Positions 37,201 through 48,348 of a stretch of DNA of 64,000 nucleotides are shown one piece after another (position 1 is the stretch's first letter; each line of letters begins with the position of its first letter). The DNA lies in contig RSEF01000005.1 of the NCBI GenBank assembly GCA_003993805.1, positions 37,261,844 to 37,325,843 of the forward strand, read 5' to 3'. The notes below the pieces were generated by a model that was not told where the DNA came from, searched no databases, and worked only from the letters and a program-made list of their open reading frames with translations. A program made the translations under genes and the position numbers. This DNA comes from Himantopus leucocephalus (Eukaryota; Chordata; Aves; Charadriiformes; Recurvirostridae).

Positions 37201-38879
37201 CATGATGTATAAGGGGATTTGTGTGAAATGCAAAAGAGAATATTTACTATACACAGAAACACATTTTTTTTTTTTAAAATGGAGAATCAACAAGTTTACT
37301 GTAGTTTTCGTCTGTGTCATCAGTGTCCAGGTGCTCGTCTTTATTTTTTTTTTTTAAATTGCAGTTTTTTCTTCCATGTATTTTCACTTACGCTTCTTTT
37401 TTTGGGTCTTGATTACAATATTTAACGTAAAAAGGCTGGATCGACTGGAATGTTTTTTGAAGTTAGATCTTGAATGGAAGGTAATGTGTAGGGAATGTCT
37501 GCCCCTCGGGTTCCTGCTTCTCCCTGTTCTGCTTCACTGTTGTGTGACTGAGTGGGGCAGTCCCCCTCTCACAGAAGCGAGTCAGTGCTTCAGATAACAT
37601 GAGCCTTCCCAGAGGTTTTGTGTGTCATGACAAAAGCCTTGAACTGAACATTTTATTAGTCTCTTTTAGTTCCTCGTGGGTATAATGAACTAAAAGAACC
37701 CACCCAAATTAGTCTAATAAAGCTCTTTGATCCACTATAAATAAACTCGTTTGGCTCCATAGGGATCTGAGGGCTTTTCAAAATGTGGGTTATTTTAGTG
37801 ATTGGAAGGGAGACATTTGTGATGGAAGGTAGCGGCAAGATCCTTAAAACTAGTCCTGTGTTTTTATTCCAAACCTAACAGGTCAGCAATGCTTTAAAAT
37901 GTAATAAAGATATGACTAAATCACTGTGCTGTTTACTTGTGCCAGACTTACTTTTGAAGTACAGTCTTCCAGCAAGGAATTAGTTCTTTTGCTTCAGGTA
38001 GAACTGATGATGTCATATCTGCAAAACAGTTCCATTAATGAAAAAGCTTTTACAGGGCTTTGTTTCCTCTGCAGTCTGTCAGGAGGAGTAAAAGTGGAAA
38101 ACCTACTCGGGTAATGGAATTGGTAGACTGGCTAAATATGAAAAGCAAATCTTGGAAAAAGCCATGTTTCTTTATGCATTTGTTTCTTAAACTTGAACTG
38201 TGAGCATTAAATAATGCTCTTTGAGTCTCATTGCTAGTTTGCTTTGGTTTAAGTATTTGTGGTATCTTCGTGGTTAGATAACAATGTTAGTGCAGGGTGT
38301 AATGGGAAATGCAGCCTTCCTTGTGTGGAGCTCTTCAAGCTTAAAATACAAATTGCCGTACTTCTGGGGCAGTCCTGCAAATAAACTTATAACACACTAT
38401 GAAATCAAGCTTGAAGTCTCAATTAGTCTGTCACTTGCCATAGAATATTATGGGCTTCTGGCATAAGCAGTTAGAACAATGATTATGGTTAAAACAATGA
38501 TTTAAAATTTGTTACTCTTGACTACCCTTCTTTGGGTGACGGTATCCTTTCCCCTCTGACATAGGTTGGTGTCTCTGTCTTTTATTGAGGGATGCCCTGG
38601 GTCGCTGTTGCTATTTGTCCCCCTGCCATCTGCCACATTTCTTTTCCCTTTACTGCACTGTGGGTGTAATTCACTTGCCTTTGCTTAGGAAACTAGCACT
38701 GCTTTAAACAGGCTGGAGCGTGGTGTTTGGAATCTAGCTGCCCCTTCGGAAGGTATGGCTCTCCTCTATGTCCTCTGTCAAATCTCCTAGCCCTTGTGCA
38801 GATCTCAGCTCCCTAAGGCATCTAGGAAACATCTATATTTACTCAAGTAAAGCCCAACCTTTTTGTTACTCTTCCTGTC

Positions 38880-38952
38880 CTATGTCTCCTCCCTCCCTTC
38901 TTCCCCCCCTCTTCCTTTCCTTTTCCCCCTCTTCCTTTCCTTCCCCCCCCTT
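38880..38952. repeat. Polypyrimidine tract with 20-bp tandem units
   Basis: A run of C and T on plus in which CCCCCTCTTCCTTTCCTTTT occurs twice in tandem, followed by further C-rich sequence. Mirror-like purine/pyrimidine tracts of this kind can form triplex DNA; here that is only a possibility. Confidence 0.75.
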
Positions 38953-39864
38953 CAAAAGAAACAGCAAATAAGTTCCTTATACTCCCACATAGCGACAGCC
39001 GTATGAGAATTACCGCTTACTGCGACTAACAGAAGCTACTGTGTAAGTTGGAGTCCTAACGTAGATTGTGATAGAGTATTCTGTAGTTACTACAGCATGA
39101 AATTGTACACAATTAAAAACCAGATGATGCAAAACTTTGAGATGCAAAAATTTTTGTGATTTTACAAGTGACCGTGCTGACAGTCTGTTTCAGCTTGTCT
39201 CTATATATGGCACATTAATTGAGTTTGTCTCAGATAATCTTGTTTAATGTACTGGAATCAACAGACTATTCTGCGGTGTCTCTCTGTGACTGGCATGGTG
39301 GCTCTGTGTTTTGCTGTGCCATACATCTTCTGTGTGTTAGGCAGTGAGATGTCACTGAGATGTGAGGAGGTGGAAAATAGCAATTTGTCATGAAAACCTC
39401 AGCTAATGATGAACTGTGCAAACAGCAGCAGAACCTTTAGCTTTTGTATAAACTATGAAGAATTATCAACTTGCTCAAATTTTGATAAATGTATGCAGAG
39501 GAGTTACAGTATGGATTTTATTTAAATAACATACTATGAAAGATGAAGGAATACTTAAACTGATGAGCTATTCAGAAATACGCTTTTAAAGCTGCTGGTT
39601 TAATGCTTAAATGTGAGATGCTAAAACGTTATTCAGAGACATAGTATTGTAGACAATATGCAGTGTAACTTTCTACAGCTTTTTCTGTTGTACCCTGTTG
39701 GTGCCTCAGTTTGCTTTTTTAAATTTTAATTCTTTCAGATATATATGGGAGTTTCAGGGGAAAATATGTAACTTCAGCAATGCACCTAAATTGTTCAGAT
39801 CTCCTAGATGTTTATCAGTTGTACATTACATGCTTTCCAACATTGGAGTGTGTGAGCGGAGCCG

Positions 39865-40035
39865 TGGCTCTGTTAGAGCATCAGACCTGGGGGGAACACA
39901 GCATAGGTCTCCAAATCCACAGGATTCTTGAATAACCTAGAGCAAATTTCACAGTCCAGGTCCTGATTCCCTTATCTGTAACATGAAATAATAATTCCCC
40001 ACTGCAGAGGCATGTTGTTAGATAAAAATGGTCAT
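39865..40035 (+). repeat. MIR SINE
   Basis: Follows the forward MIR consensus for most of its length: GTTAGAGCATCAGACCTGGG, then CTTGAATAACCTAGAGCAAATTTCACA, then CTGATTCCCTTATCTGTAACATGAAATAATAATTCCCCACTGCAGAGGCATGTTGTTAG. The part 'ccttatctgtaaaatg..ataataat..' is the best-conserved landmark. Confidence 0.7.
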
Positions 40036-40850
40036 TTTGGGTGGATGGGTGTTACAGAAACAGGGCATGTATAAAAATTAAGACTCAAGAAACAGATGCA
40101 TTCAGAGCATAGCCCGGAGCTTGCAGTGGTGTCTGTGCTGGCAAACACTTCTGCAGTGGTAGTGTCTTTGGAAACATTTGGAAATCTGCATGCAAAGGTC
40201 AGTAGGTTGTTTTTAACTGGAAAATTGTACAATTGTTCTACTTTTTGATAGATTCAGCTATTGATACCTTAGAACAACTTGAAACACCACCTTTCTGCTC
40301 AATGACACAAATCCAATGAGGACAGACAGTTAACTTCCACAATTAAGATTTTTTTAAGACAAACATTAAGTAAAATGATTAGTTATCATTCTAGGAAGTT
40401 TCTGATCTTCCATTATAGCGGCAAGTTCCAAAAAGAGCCGAGTACAATAGGAAATCTTTAACAGGGAGGAAGATCTGAGCTTCCAGTGTTTTCAGCTCAA
40501 GTTTTGATATTTTTTTGCCTTTGAAATGGTAAAAAAACCCAACCCACCCCTTAATTCAGACACTTGAACGCTCTCAGCAACTCCTCTGCATTAGTGCTCA
40601 CTCAGTCACTGAGCTCAAAATAGATTTGCTTGGGAGTTGCATGATCCACTATACTTATATTTAATAATTATAAGCTACCTTTGCTTTTCTTAAACAACAT
40701 GATGCTTCCTAAGGAGGTGTAGTATAACATCACAATCTTCTGGAATAATGATCTTTACTTACCTGATGAGATAAGACTGCATGTAAGCCTTCGCTTGCTC
40801 TAATGTATCAGTCAGCAGACCTCTTCTGAAAATTAAGCCAAGAATTGAAA

Positions 40851-41445
40851 TGTCTGCTTGTGGTTTAACCCCAGCCGGCAACTAAGCACCACACACCCTC
40901 TCACTTACTCCTCGCCAGTGGTATGGGGAAAGGATCAGAAGGGTAAAAGTGCAAAAACTCGTGGGTTGAGACAAAGACAGTCTAATAGGAAAAGCAAAAG
41001 CCACGCACTCAAGCAAATCAAAATAAGGAATTAAGTTCCTACTTCCACGGGCAGGCAGGTGTTCAGCCATCTCCAGGAAAGCAGGGCTCCGTCACACGTA
41101 ATGGTTACTTGAGAAGACAAACACTGTAACTCCAGACATCCTGCCCTTCTTTCCTTCTTTCCTCAGCTTTTATTGCCAAGCATGACACCATATGGTATGG
41201 GAGATCCCTTTGGGCAGTTGGGGTCAGCTGTCCTGGCTGTGTCCCCTCCCAACTTTTTGTGCACCCCCAGCCTACTCACAGGGCAGTGTGAGAAGCAGAA
41301 AAGGTCTTGATGCTGCGCAAGCACTGCTCAGCAATAACTACAATATCTCTGTGTTACCATCCCTGTTTTCAGCACAAATCCAAAACACAGCACCGTGCAA
41401 GCTACTGTGAAGAAAGGTCACTCTGTCCCAGCCAAGACCGTATCT
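40851..41445 (-). mobile_element. Avian ERVL-like solo LTR
   Basis: Reversed, this 595-base block reads as a bird endogenous-retrovirus LTR in the usual order. It starts CGGTCTTGGCTGGGACAG, then GGCTGGGGGTGCACAAAAAG, TTGGGAGGGGACACAGCCAG and GACAGCTGACCC. An AATAAAAGCTG (TATA/poly-A type element) follows, then GGAGATGGCTGAACACCTGCC, CCTATTAGACTGTCTTTGTC, TCAACCCACGAG and the end GGGGTTAAACCACAAGCAGACA. No retroviral genes flank it. It is the same family as the plus-strand LTR at 46248, in opposite orientation, and lies 3.2 kb before the two small NUBPL exons. Confidence 0.85.
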
Positions 41446-44400
41446 ATGGCTCTCTATGTACTTTCTGCACTGCGCTAACCTGTGGCTGCCACTGAATGGC
41501 TATGTTGGGCTCTCTACAGAAAAAGAGTGGAATAACTCAGTTACCTTCTCAGGATAGTCTGCAACGCTTGTTTTTTTCTGGGGAAAAAGTTAAAAAAAAA
41601 TTACAAAATGCAGAAGATCCATCCTAATGACTTTGACATCATTCTTCACCACGTGAATAACAACCCAGCTTTCAAACCACTTCTAGAACTTTCTTAATCA
41701 GCGATCTGCTGTAATGCTGCCATGAATTTGCTTGTGTCTGCCTTTTCTCGTGCCCTACTTGTATCCCACCAGAAAACACATTTTATTGGCATTTCACTGG
41801 TGCTCTGTTGATCTTATTGATCTGATTTTGTATGTCCAGAGAAATCACAGCACCCTTTTATCTAGGGCCATCAAGCTTACTGAAAAGTTGTAAACAAGGA
41901 TATTTTATTGATCTCCTAGTGTAGGTGCCATAGTTTGGTGTGTGTTGCAATTTTAAGAAATCTGTTTTGTTGTGTGTTGGATTTTTGAAGCTGTATGGTG
42001 GGTGTCTGATAACAGAGAAGGAAGTGTTTACTCTGAAAGCAGTGGGAATTAGAGATGTTCCTGAGATCTCATTAAGCTAAATCTTCTTTACACGTTATGT
42101 TTTAGAAAATCTTTATGAGACCCAGGATGAAGGAGGAGGAATGCCTGTTGCTTTTGATGAGACAAGGGTGATTACCAGAGCCCACTGAAGCACTTTAGAT
42201 TTGAGATAGTCTTAAGAATGCTTTTTAGCAGTAGGCAAACAGTGGGGTGCTCTGCAATATTTTGTATTACTTTGAGAATATGCAGAACATTATAGCCAGA
42301 ATATACAGCAGGTTGTGAATTGTTCATGTGCATTGTATAAATTTGATTAAATCTTGCTGCTCGTAGCAGTTTATAGTCCTTGTTGTTAACCAAAGAAAAT
42401 AAGATCCAGTTTTCATAAAATGAAATTCTGCTGTTGAGAAATAAACCGTGCACGTGTTTTAACAACAAAGAGGCCCCTTGGGCTGCTCTGTAGGTCAGTG
42501 TTTGTGTACTCACAGCAACTCTCCTGCTGTACCCACTGAGGTGAAGGAAAGGGAGATCTCTGAAGGTGTGTCTGTTCTGTGACATTAGTATGTCTGCTTG
42601 GGCTCTGTACAGGAGAAAGTGTCTCTGCAGGTAGTGGATGTTGAGGTGTTAGTCTCTGCATATTTGACTGACGTACTGTAGAGCTCTTGGATTGAATTGA
42701 GAAGTGAAGTGACATGGTATTTTAGTGAACTTTCTCAGAATAAATGCATCTTTTCCATTCTTCTTACCCGCCAGTTGCTTGTCCTCATGTGCTGGGCAGT
42801 CAAGGATCAGCCTCCCATTTTTGTTTTCATTTTTTCTTAAAATCATTCCTATTTCACGGTAACAATGAAGCGGACCTCAAACCTGCAACGATATATGCTG
42901 TTGCAGATACTTTTTTTCCTGTTTCTTTTTTTTAAAACCATCTCATAGGTAAATATGTAGTCATTTTTCTCGAGACTTCTAACGGTATTATAACTTGTGG
43001 TGGTACATATGTTGTTTATAAGGACACCAAAGCAGTGCTTTGAGATCGCTCTAGGCTGAAGTTCAAATGTCATCAACCTCTTCATAACAGAACTATCTTA
43101 GTGCAGGGGGGAGAAGTAGGACTGTGATTCCTAGAAATGTGGTTAGGCAGTAAAATGCCACCAAAATAGACCCTGACTAAACGCTGAAAAGAGCTGTGCA
43201 AGTAGAGAAGAGCCGCGTTACACTGATGCAGCGCATCAGTCCAAACCCCTCTCTTTTCCAATAGCAGCTCCATACCCATTCCTGAACGCTATAGTCATGC
43301 AACTGATTTGTTTAGCCCCCCTATTTTGGGTTTGGGTTTTTTTTGATTTGTAAACTAAAACACTATAGATAGGAAAAACTACATCCAATTTATTTTCAGC
43401 CATATTTCTACAAAATTACATAGCTTGAATGCCCGCTTACTTGATTGCTTGAAAGCTTTCATCTGTAGAGTTTAACCGTTTAATTTGCATGCTCTGGGGT
43501 GTTATTTTGTCTGAATTTGGAATTCAGCTTTGAATGCACTGCATTATATTCACATTGTTTTTATTTTACGATCTATATATATTTTACTTTGGGTGCATCA
43601 AAGGTTTCTGTCAAAATATGTATTATAATATGTTTTCTTTTATTGCTTAAAAGTATTCTATTTTCTGCTTGTTCCTGCCTGTGCATAAAATTCCTTTTGT
43701 TCTTTTGTGTGTGTGTGCACCGTTTTGAACTGAGGTGTGGATTTAGATGGCAGAGACTATAAACAGGAGTTTTTGGTTTTCGTGGGGATTTGTTTTGGAT
43801 ACACACGTTTTTCGTTTACTTTCTGCTTGCTTGCCACTTTGCTGGCAGAACAGTTACAATGTTTCTCCCTCCTTTTTTTCTTGACACTGGAAAGCATAGG
43901 AATATGGAGTATGACAAGGACATTACCTCTGCAATGTTCGAATAAGCATCTTTTGTTCCTCCAGAAATTTTGGAAGTCCTGCAGCCTTCTGCCCATCTGA
44001 AGAAATCCAGGACTTCTTACCTGGAGCTGTTGACAGCACATAGTTTAGGGGTGGCTTTGTTGGGTACCTGTCCTCTGGGGTTCCAAAGCAGACTTAATAC
44101 AAGGAGAATAATTCCCCAAAACATAGGTGTATTAATGGGAACAATCCTCTAATTCATGAATTAGTGAATAGCGTAGTTTAAAAAAAAAAATAATAAAATC
44201 CCATCATGTTGTAGGACTTTGATTTTGTTCTGATATAAATGACTCGGTATTTAGCGAAGTATAAATATATAATATATAGCGAAGTAGGCGGCTGCCTAAT
44301 AGGGGATTTATGCCTTGCAACATGGGGTACAAATAGATGAAGTCTTGGTTTCAGCTGCACAAAGTGATATTATATTAAGGGTAAATGCATTGTTATTCTG

Positions 44401-44561
44401 GCAAAAGATGAATGATATCAGTAAAATGTAACAACCTAAGAAAAAGTGGGGCCAGGTTCTTGGGTAGAATAGATGAAGGTATACATATATTGAAGGGATG
44501 AGGGGGAAAAATAGACAAATGCTTTGAACAGAGAGGAAAAGCTGCTCTTAAAAGGAAAAAA

Positions 44562-44605
44562 NAAAAAATAGAAAAGATTTTTTCTTAAAAAAAAAAAAAA
44601 AAAGA
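44562..44605. repeat. A-rich run with single N
   Basis: A homopolymer-rich stretch (N at 44562, A17-type run after 44587) ending about 60 bases before a NUBPL splice acceptor. Probably a sequencing-difficult run. Confidence 0.7.
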
Positions 44606-44668
44606 AAAACAAACCCCAAAACCAACTCCCCTCCACAAAAAAGAAACCCTTGTTTGCTTTTGTTCTAG

Positions 44669-44708
44669 AAAATCTAATGAGGCCCCTTAAGAACTATGGA
44701 ATCGCATG
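44669..44708 (+). CDS. NUBPL: NUBPL, 40-base exon
   Basis: A very small exon preceded by TTTTGTTCTAG and ending ATCGCATG|GTGAGC. It begins with the last two bases of a codon and then encodes NLMRPLKNYGIA, plus two bases of a Cys codon completed in the next exon. NLMRPLxNYGIACMSMGFL is a hallmark of NUBPL and the related Mrp proteins, so the exon is real despite its size. It is third in the visible order but is not the true third exon of the gene, because the segment before it falls in the missing interval. The frame joins the following exon perfectly (TG|C, Cys). Confidence 0.95.
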
Positions 44709-44798
44709 GTGAGCATATGTTTTAATTTAAATCAAGCTTCTTTACAGATGTACTTGTTATTGTGCTGGAAAGCTTAAGTTTTTGCTTTGTTGTTTCAG
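44709..44798 (+). other. 90-bp NUBPL intron
   Basis: GTGAGC...TTGTTGTTTCAG, 90 bases in all, between two exons of a gene whose other visible introns are about 1 kb to 13 kb. It is close to the lower size limit for vertebrate introns. Confidence 0.93.
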
Positions 44799-44889
44799 CA
44801 TGTCTATGGGTTTCTTGATAGAAGAGACTGCCCCGGTTGTGTGGAGAGGGCTCATGGTAATGTCAGCTGTTGAGAAATTGTTGAGACAG
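44799..44889 (+). CDS. NUBPL: NUBPL, 91-base exon
   Basis: Starts after TTGTTTCAG with the final base of the split Cys codon and ends TTGAGACAG|GTAAGG in phase 0. It encodes [20 protein letters not shown], followed by [10 protein letters not shown]. The [18 protein letters not shown] segment is diagnostic of NUBPL/IND1 within the Mrp family and lies between the two nucleotide-binding parts of the fold. The frame is intact and joins the exon at 57945 in phase 0. The intron that follows is 13 kb. Confidence 0.97.
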
Positions 44890-45518
44890 GTAAGGAGTTA
44901 GGTATATATTTGCACTTCAAACTAATTGGTTCTTTTAAAATGCATTTAACTGATACATGAGTGCCCATGACATTATTTCATATATTAATGTTGAACATTT
45001 TTTGTACCTTGGTCTTCTTAAATTCTTAAGAATTTAATCTTAACTTCAGGTAAGAGGGGAAGTTGACACTTTTTGCGTTTACCTATCCCCTTCAAATAGA
45101 GCTGTTGTTCCATGCATTTGATGAGTGAATCACCCCAATTTGCATTCCTTCTCATTTCTTTTTGTTTCTTTATGTGATTGTTAAAAAAAAAAGGGGGGGG
45201 GCATTTTGAAGTTGCCTAAGGATTTGAATGTATAGATATCTATGCATATCTACAGCTGTATTCCCTTATGTGCTTGTTAATTCACCAGCACTAAGAATTC
45301 TTGGATGGCATTTGACATATGACAGGTACATGAAAATCATTAGATACCATCTCTGTGTAATGCAGATAGATTGTTAGTTAATAAATTTCCTGGCATATGG
45401 AAGCAGGGCGGCTTTTTTATTTCTTGACAGATTTTTTTTTTTCCCCCCTCTTATTGTGAATAGATCTGTGAAGTGCTAATGAGACAAACAGCTGAAAAAA
45501 TGCATTAAGGTTGCATGT

Positions 45519-45737
45519 TTAGACTTTGAAGTGACCCAGATTGTTCACGACTAACATCCATTCCAGGGTTTTAATGTATACAGCCTGGAGATCACTAGGT
45601 TTCTGTACATCTTCTGTAAATGCCTCCAAATCTTGTGCTCCCTTAATGACTGAAAAGATTTTTTTTTTTCCAGCCTTTTTCCATTTTTTTCTGAATTCTC
45701 CTCTAACACAGACATCAGAATAGTGGCAATCATTGCC
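45519..45737 (-). pseudogene. Unidentified coding-like remnant
   Basis: On the minus strand a frame without stops runs from 45737 to a TAA at 45519 (72 codons, no initiator). It has an ordinary amino-acid mix and ends KTLEWMLVVNNLGHFKV. An in-frame TAG lies just upstream at 45738-45740. In neighbouring frames, more protein-like sequence continues to about 46240, as if a retrocopied gene had collected frameshifts, including near an A11 run at 45659-45669. I do not recognise the family. It could instead be a chance frame or part of an old repeat. It lies antisense within a NUBPL intron, just left of an LTR in the opposite orientation. Confidence 0.3.
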
Positions 45738-46247
45738 CTAGTCAGAAAAGCCATGTGTCTGCCAAAATTTCGGGAAGAATATCTTTGCCTAGATTTGGCT
45801 TTAAAAATAAGGGGTATCCATGCCAATAGCTGTGGAAGGCTGTTCTGACCTCTTTGTGTGTTGCATTGCGTTGGCCAAGCTCACAAAGACTGGAGCCTAA
45901 ACCCTTGAAGGCAGAGCTAAAGTTAGCACCTGCTGTATTGGTATGCTCCACCCTGGGAGACTGAAGACTGGCAGGCGCTCCAGTGCCGTTACTTCAGTCG
46001 GTGGTATCCCCAGATGGGAAACATGTGCCAGCATCCTTGTGGAGGGTGCGGATGATGCCTTGTAATGAGCTTTTTGCTCCCTAGCAACTGACGAAGCGGT
46101 TACATGCTGGCCAATAATACTGTAGGAACGAGAGAGTCCATTAATGCTTGAGGCATCAGTGATATCCTTGACAGTGGAACCTGAATTCTGAAAGAGGAAG
46201 GCTCTACAGCTGAAGTTCTTCTTCCCACAAGTATTTTGCTGCTGCAT

Positions 46248-46836
46248 TGTATTGGGTCTGGCTGAGGTGGAGTTAATTTTCCCCATGGCAGCCCTCATAG
46301 TGCTCTGCTTTTGTATTAGTAGCTACAAAGGTGTTGATGACAAACCAGTGTTTTGGCTACTGCTGAACAGTGCTAGCATAGCATCAATGCTGTCTCTCTA
46401 ACATTCCCCCCTCACCAGTAGGCTGGGGGTGGGCAAGATCTTGGGAGGGGACATAGCTAGGACGTCTGACCCAGAGAAACTACAGGGATATTCCATACTG
46501 TATGACATCTGAAATAAAAGCTAAGAGAAAGGAGGGGGGAGAAGGAGAGCATTTGTTATTATGATGTTTGTCTTCCGGAGCAACTGCTATGCATACTGAA
46601 GCCCTGCTTCCTGGGAAGTGGCTGGACATTGCCTGCTGATGGGAAGTAGAGAATAAATCTTTTGTTTTCCTTTGCTTCCACATGCAGCCTTTGCTTTTGC
46701 TTTTTTAAACTGCCTTTATCTTAACCCATGAGGGTTTTTTTCTATCTTATTTTCATCCCCCTCCTGTCCTGCTGAGGAATGGAGTGATAGAGCGGCTTGG
46801 TGGGCACCTGGCATCCAGCCAAGGTCAATCCACCAC
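46248..46836 (+). mobile_element. Avian ERVL-like solo LTR
   Basis: Starts TGTATTGGGTCTGGCTGAGG and continues through GTGGAGTTAATTTTCC, GGCTGGGGGTGGGCAAG, TTGGGAGGGGACATAGCTAG, GACGTCTGACCC, GGGATATTCCATACTGTATG, AATAAAAGCTAAG, GAGAATAAATC, AAACTGCCTTTATC and TTAACCCATGAGGG. It ends near GTCAATCCACCA. The length is about 589 bases. The order is the same as the minus-strand copy at 40851-41445, apart from a different 3' end of about 40 bases, so the two may belong to different subfamilies. A poly-A signal is present. No internal viral genes are adjacent. Confidence 0.85.
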
Positions 46837-48248
46837 GTGCGTGATGACCAGGGTAGTCTTAAATCTGTGCTTGAAAAAGCTGTTTGCATCTCCTCCTTCA
46901 AAGGAAGAAGCTTACAGATGACAGGGAGAACCAGCAGTTTCTATCTGATGTACAGGTGGTTTTTAGAAAATAACTAATAAATTTTCCAGACTAACACATG
47001 CTATTTTGTTTTTAAAAACTGTAATCTCCCTTCTGATGTAGTTAGTAGTCAGTCTTAAGAAGGGATTAACTGTAGAACCAGTAGTGTTACAAGAGAGGGC
47101 CACAGCATGTGATGATGTTTTTAAATAGGCTATCATTCCATTTTATATTAGAAATAGTTTTGTGATCTGTTGGGGGCATTGAAATTTTTCCTTGTTTTCT
47201 CTTTATCTGTTCTGGTTGGTCTTAGCTATTATCTTTTGTTTGACAGGATAGAGTTGCTTGCAAGAGTAAAATACTTCTGCTTATATTTAACTTTCTAAAA
47301 CCATGTTCTTAAGAAACACCTGCTTTACCTCTATAGCTACATATAAACCATCTAAATTAGCTCCCTAATCGAGTTTTATAGTATAATATAAACGTAAGGA
47401 GCTTGTGTGCATTCAGACAAGCTGATAAAATACTAAGTTCTTAAAATAATTAAGTCAGACAGATAGAAAAAACAAAGGTTACCAGACTTCTGCATTAAAA
47501 GCAGTGGTGGTATTTTATAATGGTGTTTATTGTTTGATGGTGGAGGTGGTTTTTTGTTTGTTTTAAGAGCATCAGGACTATGCATTCACTCTGTAAATAA
47601 CTGGATGCTTGTTTGTTTTTTTCCATATGTACAAATCTGTTTTCCAGAGTTTATCGTGTTTCAGGTACTCCAATAAAGCATTGAAGGGTCTAGTTTCCAT
47701 GTTCATTAATGGGGACTTGTTATCCCATTAATTTGTTCACTCATAATTGATCTGTTCCTGTAATGCGTATTTAAGTGCTTCTCGTACACTTGAAACTTAT
47801 TTAAATATCTGCAATTTTACTTTGGAAAATACATTTGTTAAATATATACATTATGTGCTTTCTTATATACTTACTGCATGTAACCTCACCATTTGTAGTA
47901 TGTGTATATTTCTCCTCTGGTTTTACTTCCTCGGTGGATGAATGGCTTTTCAGCACAGTCCAGAGTCCAACCTCATTTTTGTCTCTTTTCACTTCTACTT
48001 GCATATGGCCACGATGTACATCTTTTCAGATAAAACATCACCTTTTAAATCCAGGCTCTCCTTTTGCCACATGTCTAGTCTGAGAAGTTACCTTTGTTCT
48101 TGTATGTTGTATGGTAGATAACAGGCAATAATATTGAAGACCAGTTAGTGCTTGGTGTTTCTCTGGCAATCCATATCTCATGAGCAAGGACAGTTTTCTG
48201 GAACACATCATATCGTTTTCCTTATACAGACTTTGAAGGAAATGTGCC

Positions 48249-48348
48249 NNNNNNNNNNNNNNNNNNNNNNNNNNNNNNNNNNNNNNNNNNNNNNNNNNNN
48301 NNNNNNNNNNNNNNNNNNNNNNNNNNNNNNNNNNNNNNNNNNNNNNNN
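48249..48348. other. Assembly gap (100 N)
   Basis: Exactly 100 N inside the long NUBPL intron. The flanking exons are contiguous in frame, so no coding loss is expected here. Confidence 0.98.

Larger units (their letters stand above)
32633..44668 (+). other. NUBPL intronic interval, exons missing
   Basis: Between the P-loop exon (ends phase 1) and the next visible exon (starts with two bases of a codon) about 40 residues of NUBPL are missing. This is the segment with the LLDVDVYGPS switch-I-like motif of the family. I looked for it on plus and did not find it. The missing length is a multiple of three, consistent with lost exons and an otherwise intact gene. The 100-N gap at 33388-33487 is the likely place. 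The rest is AT-rich intron with a GTAT-rich simple repeat (34155-34205), a pyrimidine tract (38880-38952), a MIR (39865-40035) and an LTR (40851-41445). Confidence 0.8.

Noticed and set aside
45897..46298. 133-codon minus-strand frame
   Set aside because: Its proposed start lies inside the antisense of the LTR at 46248, so it is not a gene as drawn. The part left of the LTR is kept as a possible pseudogene remnant.
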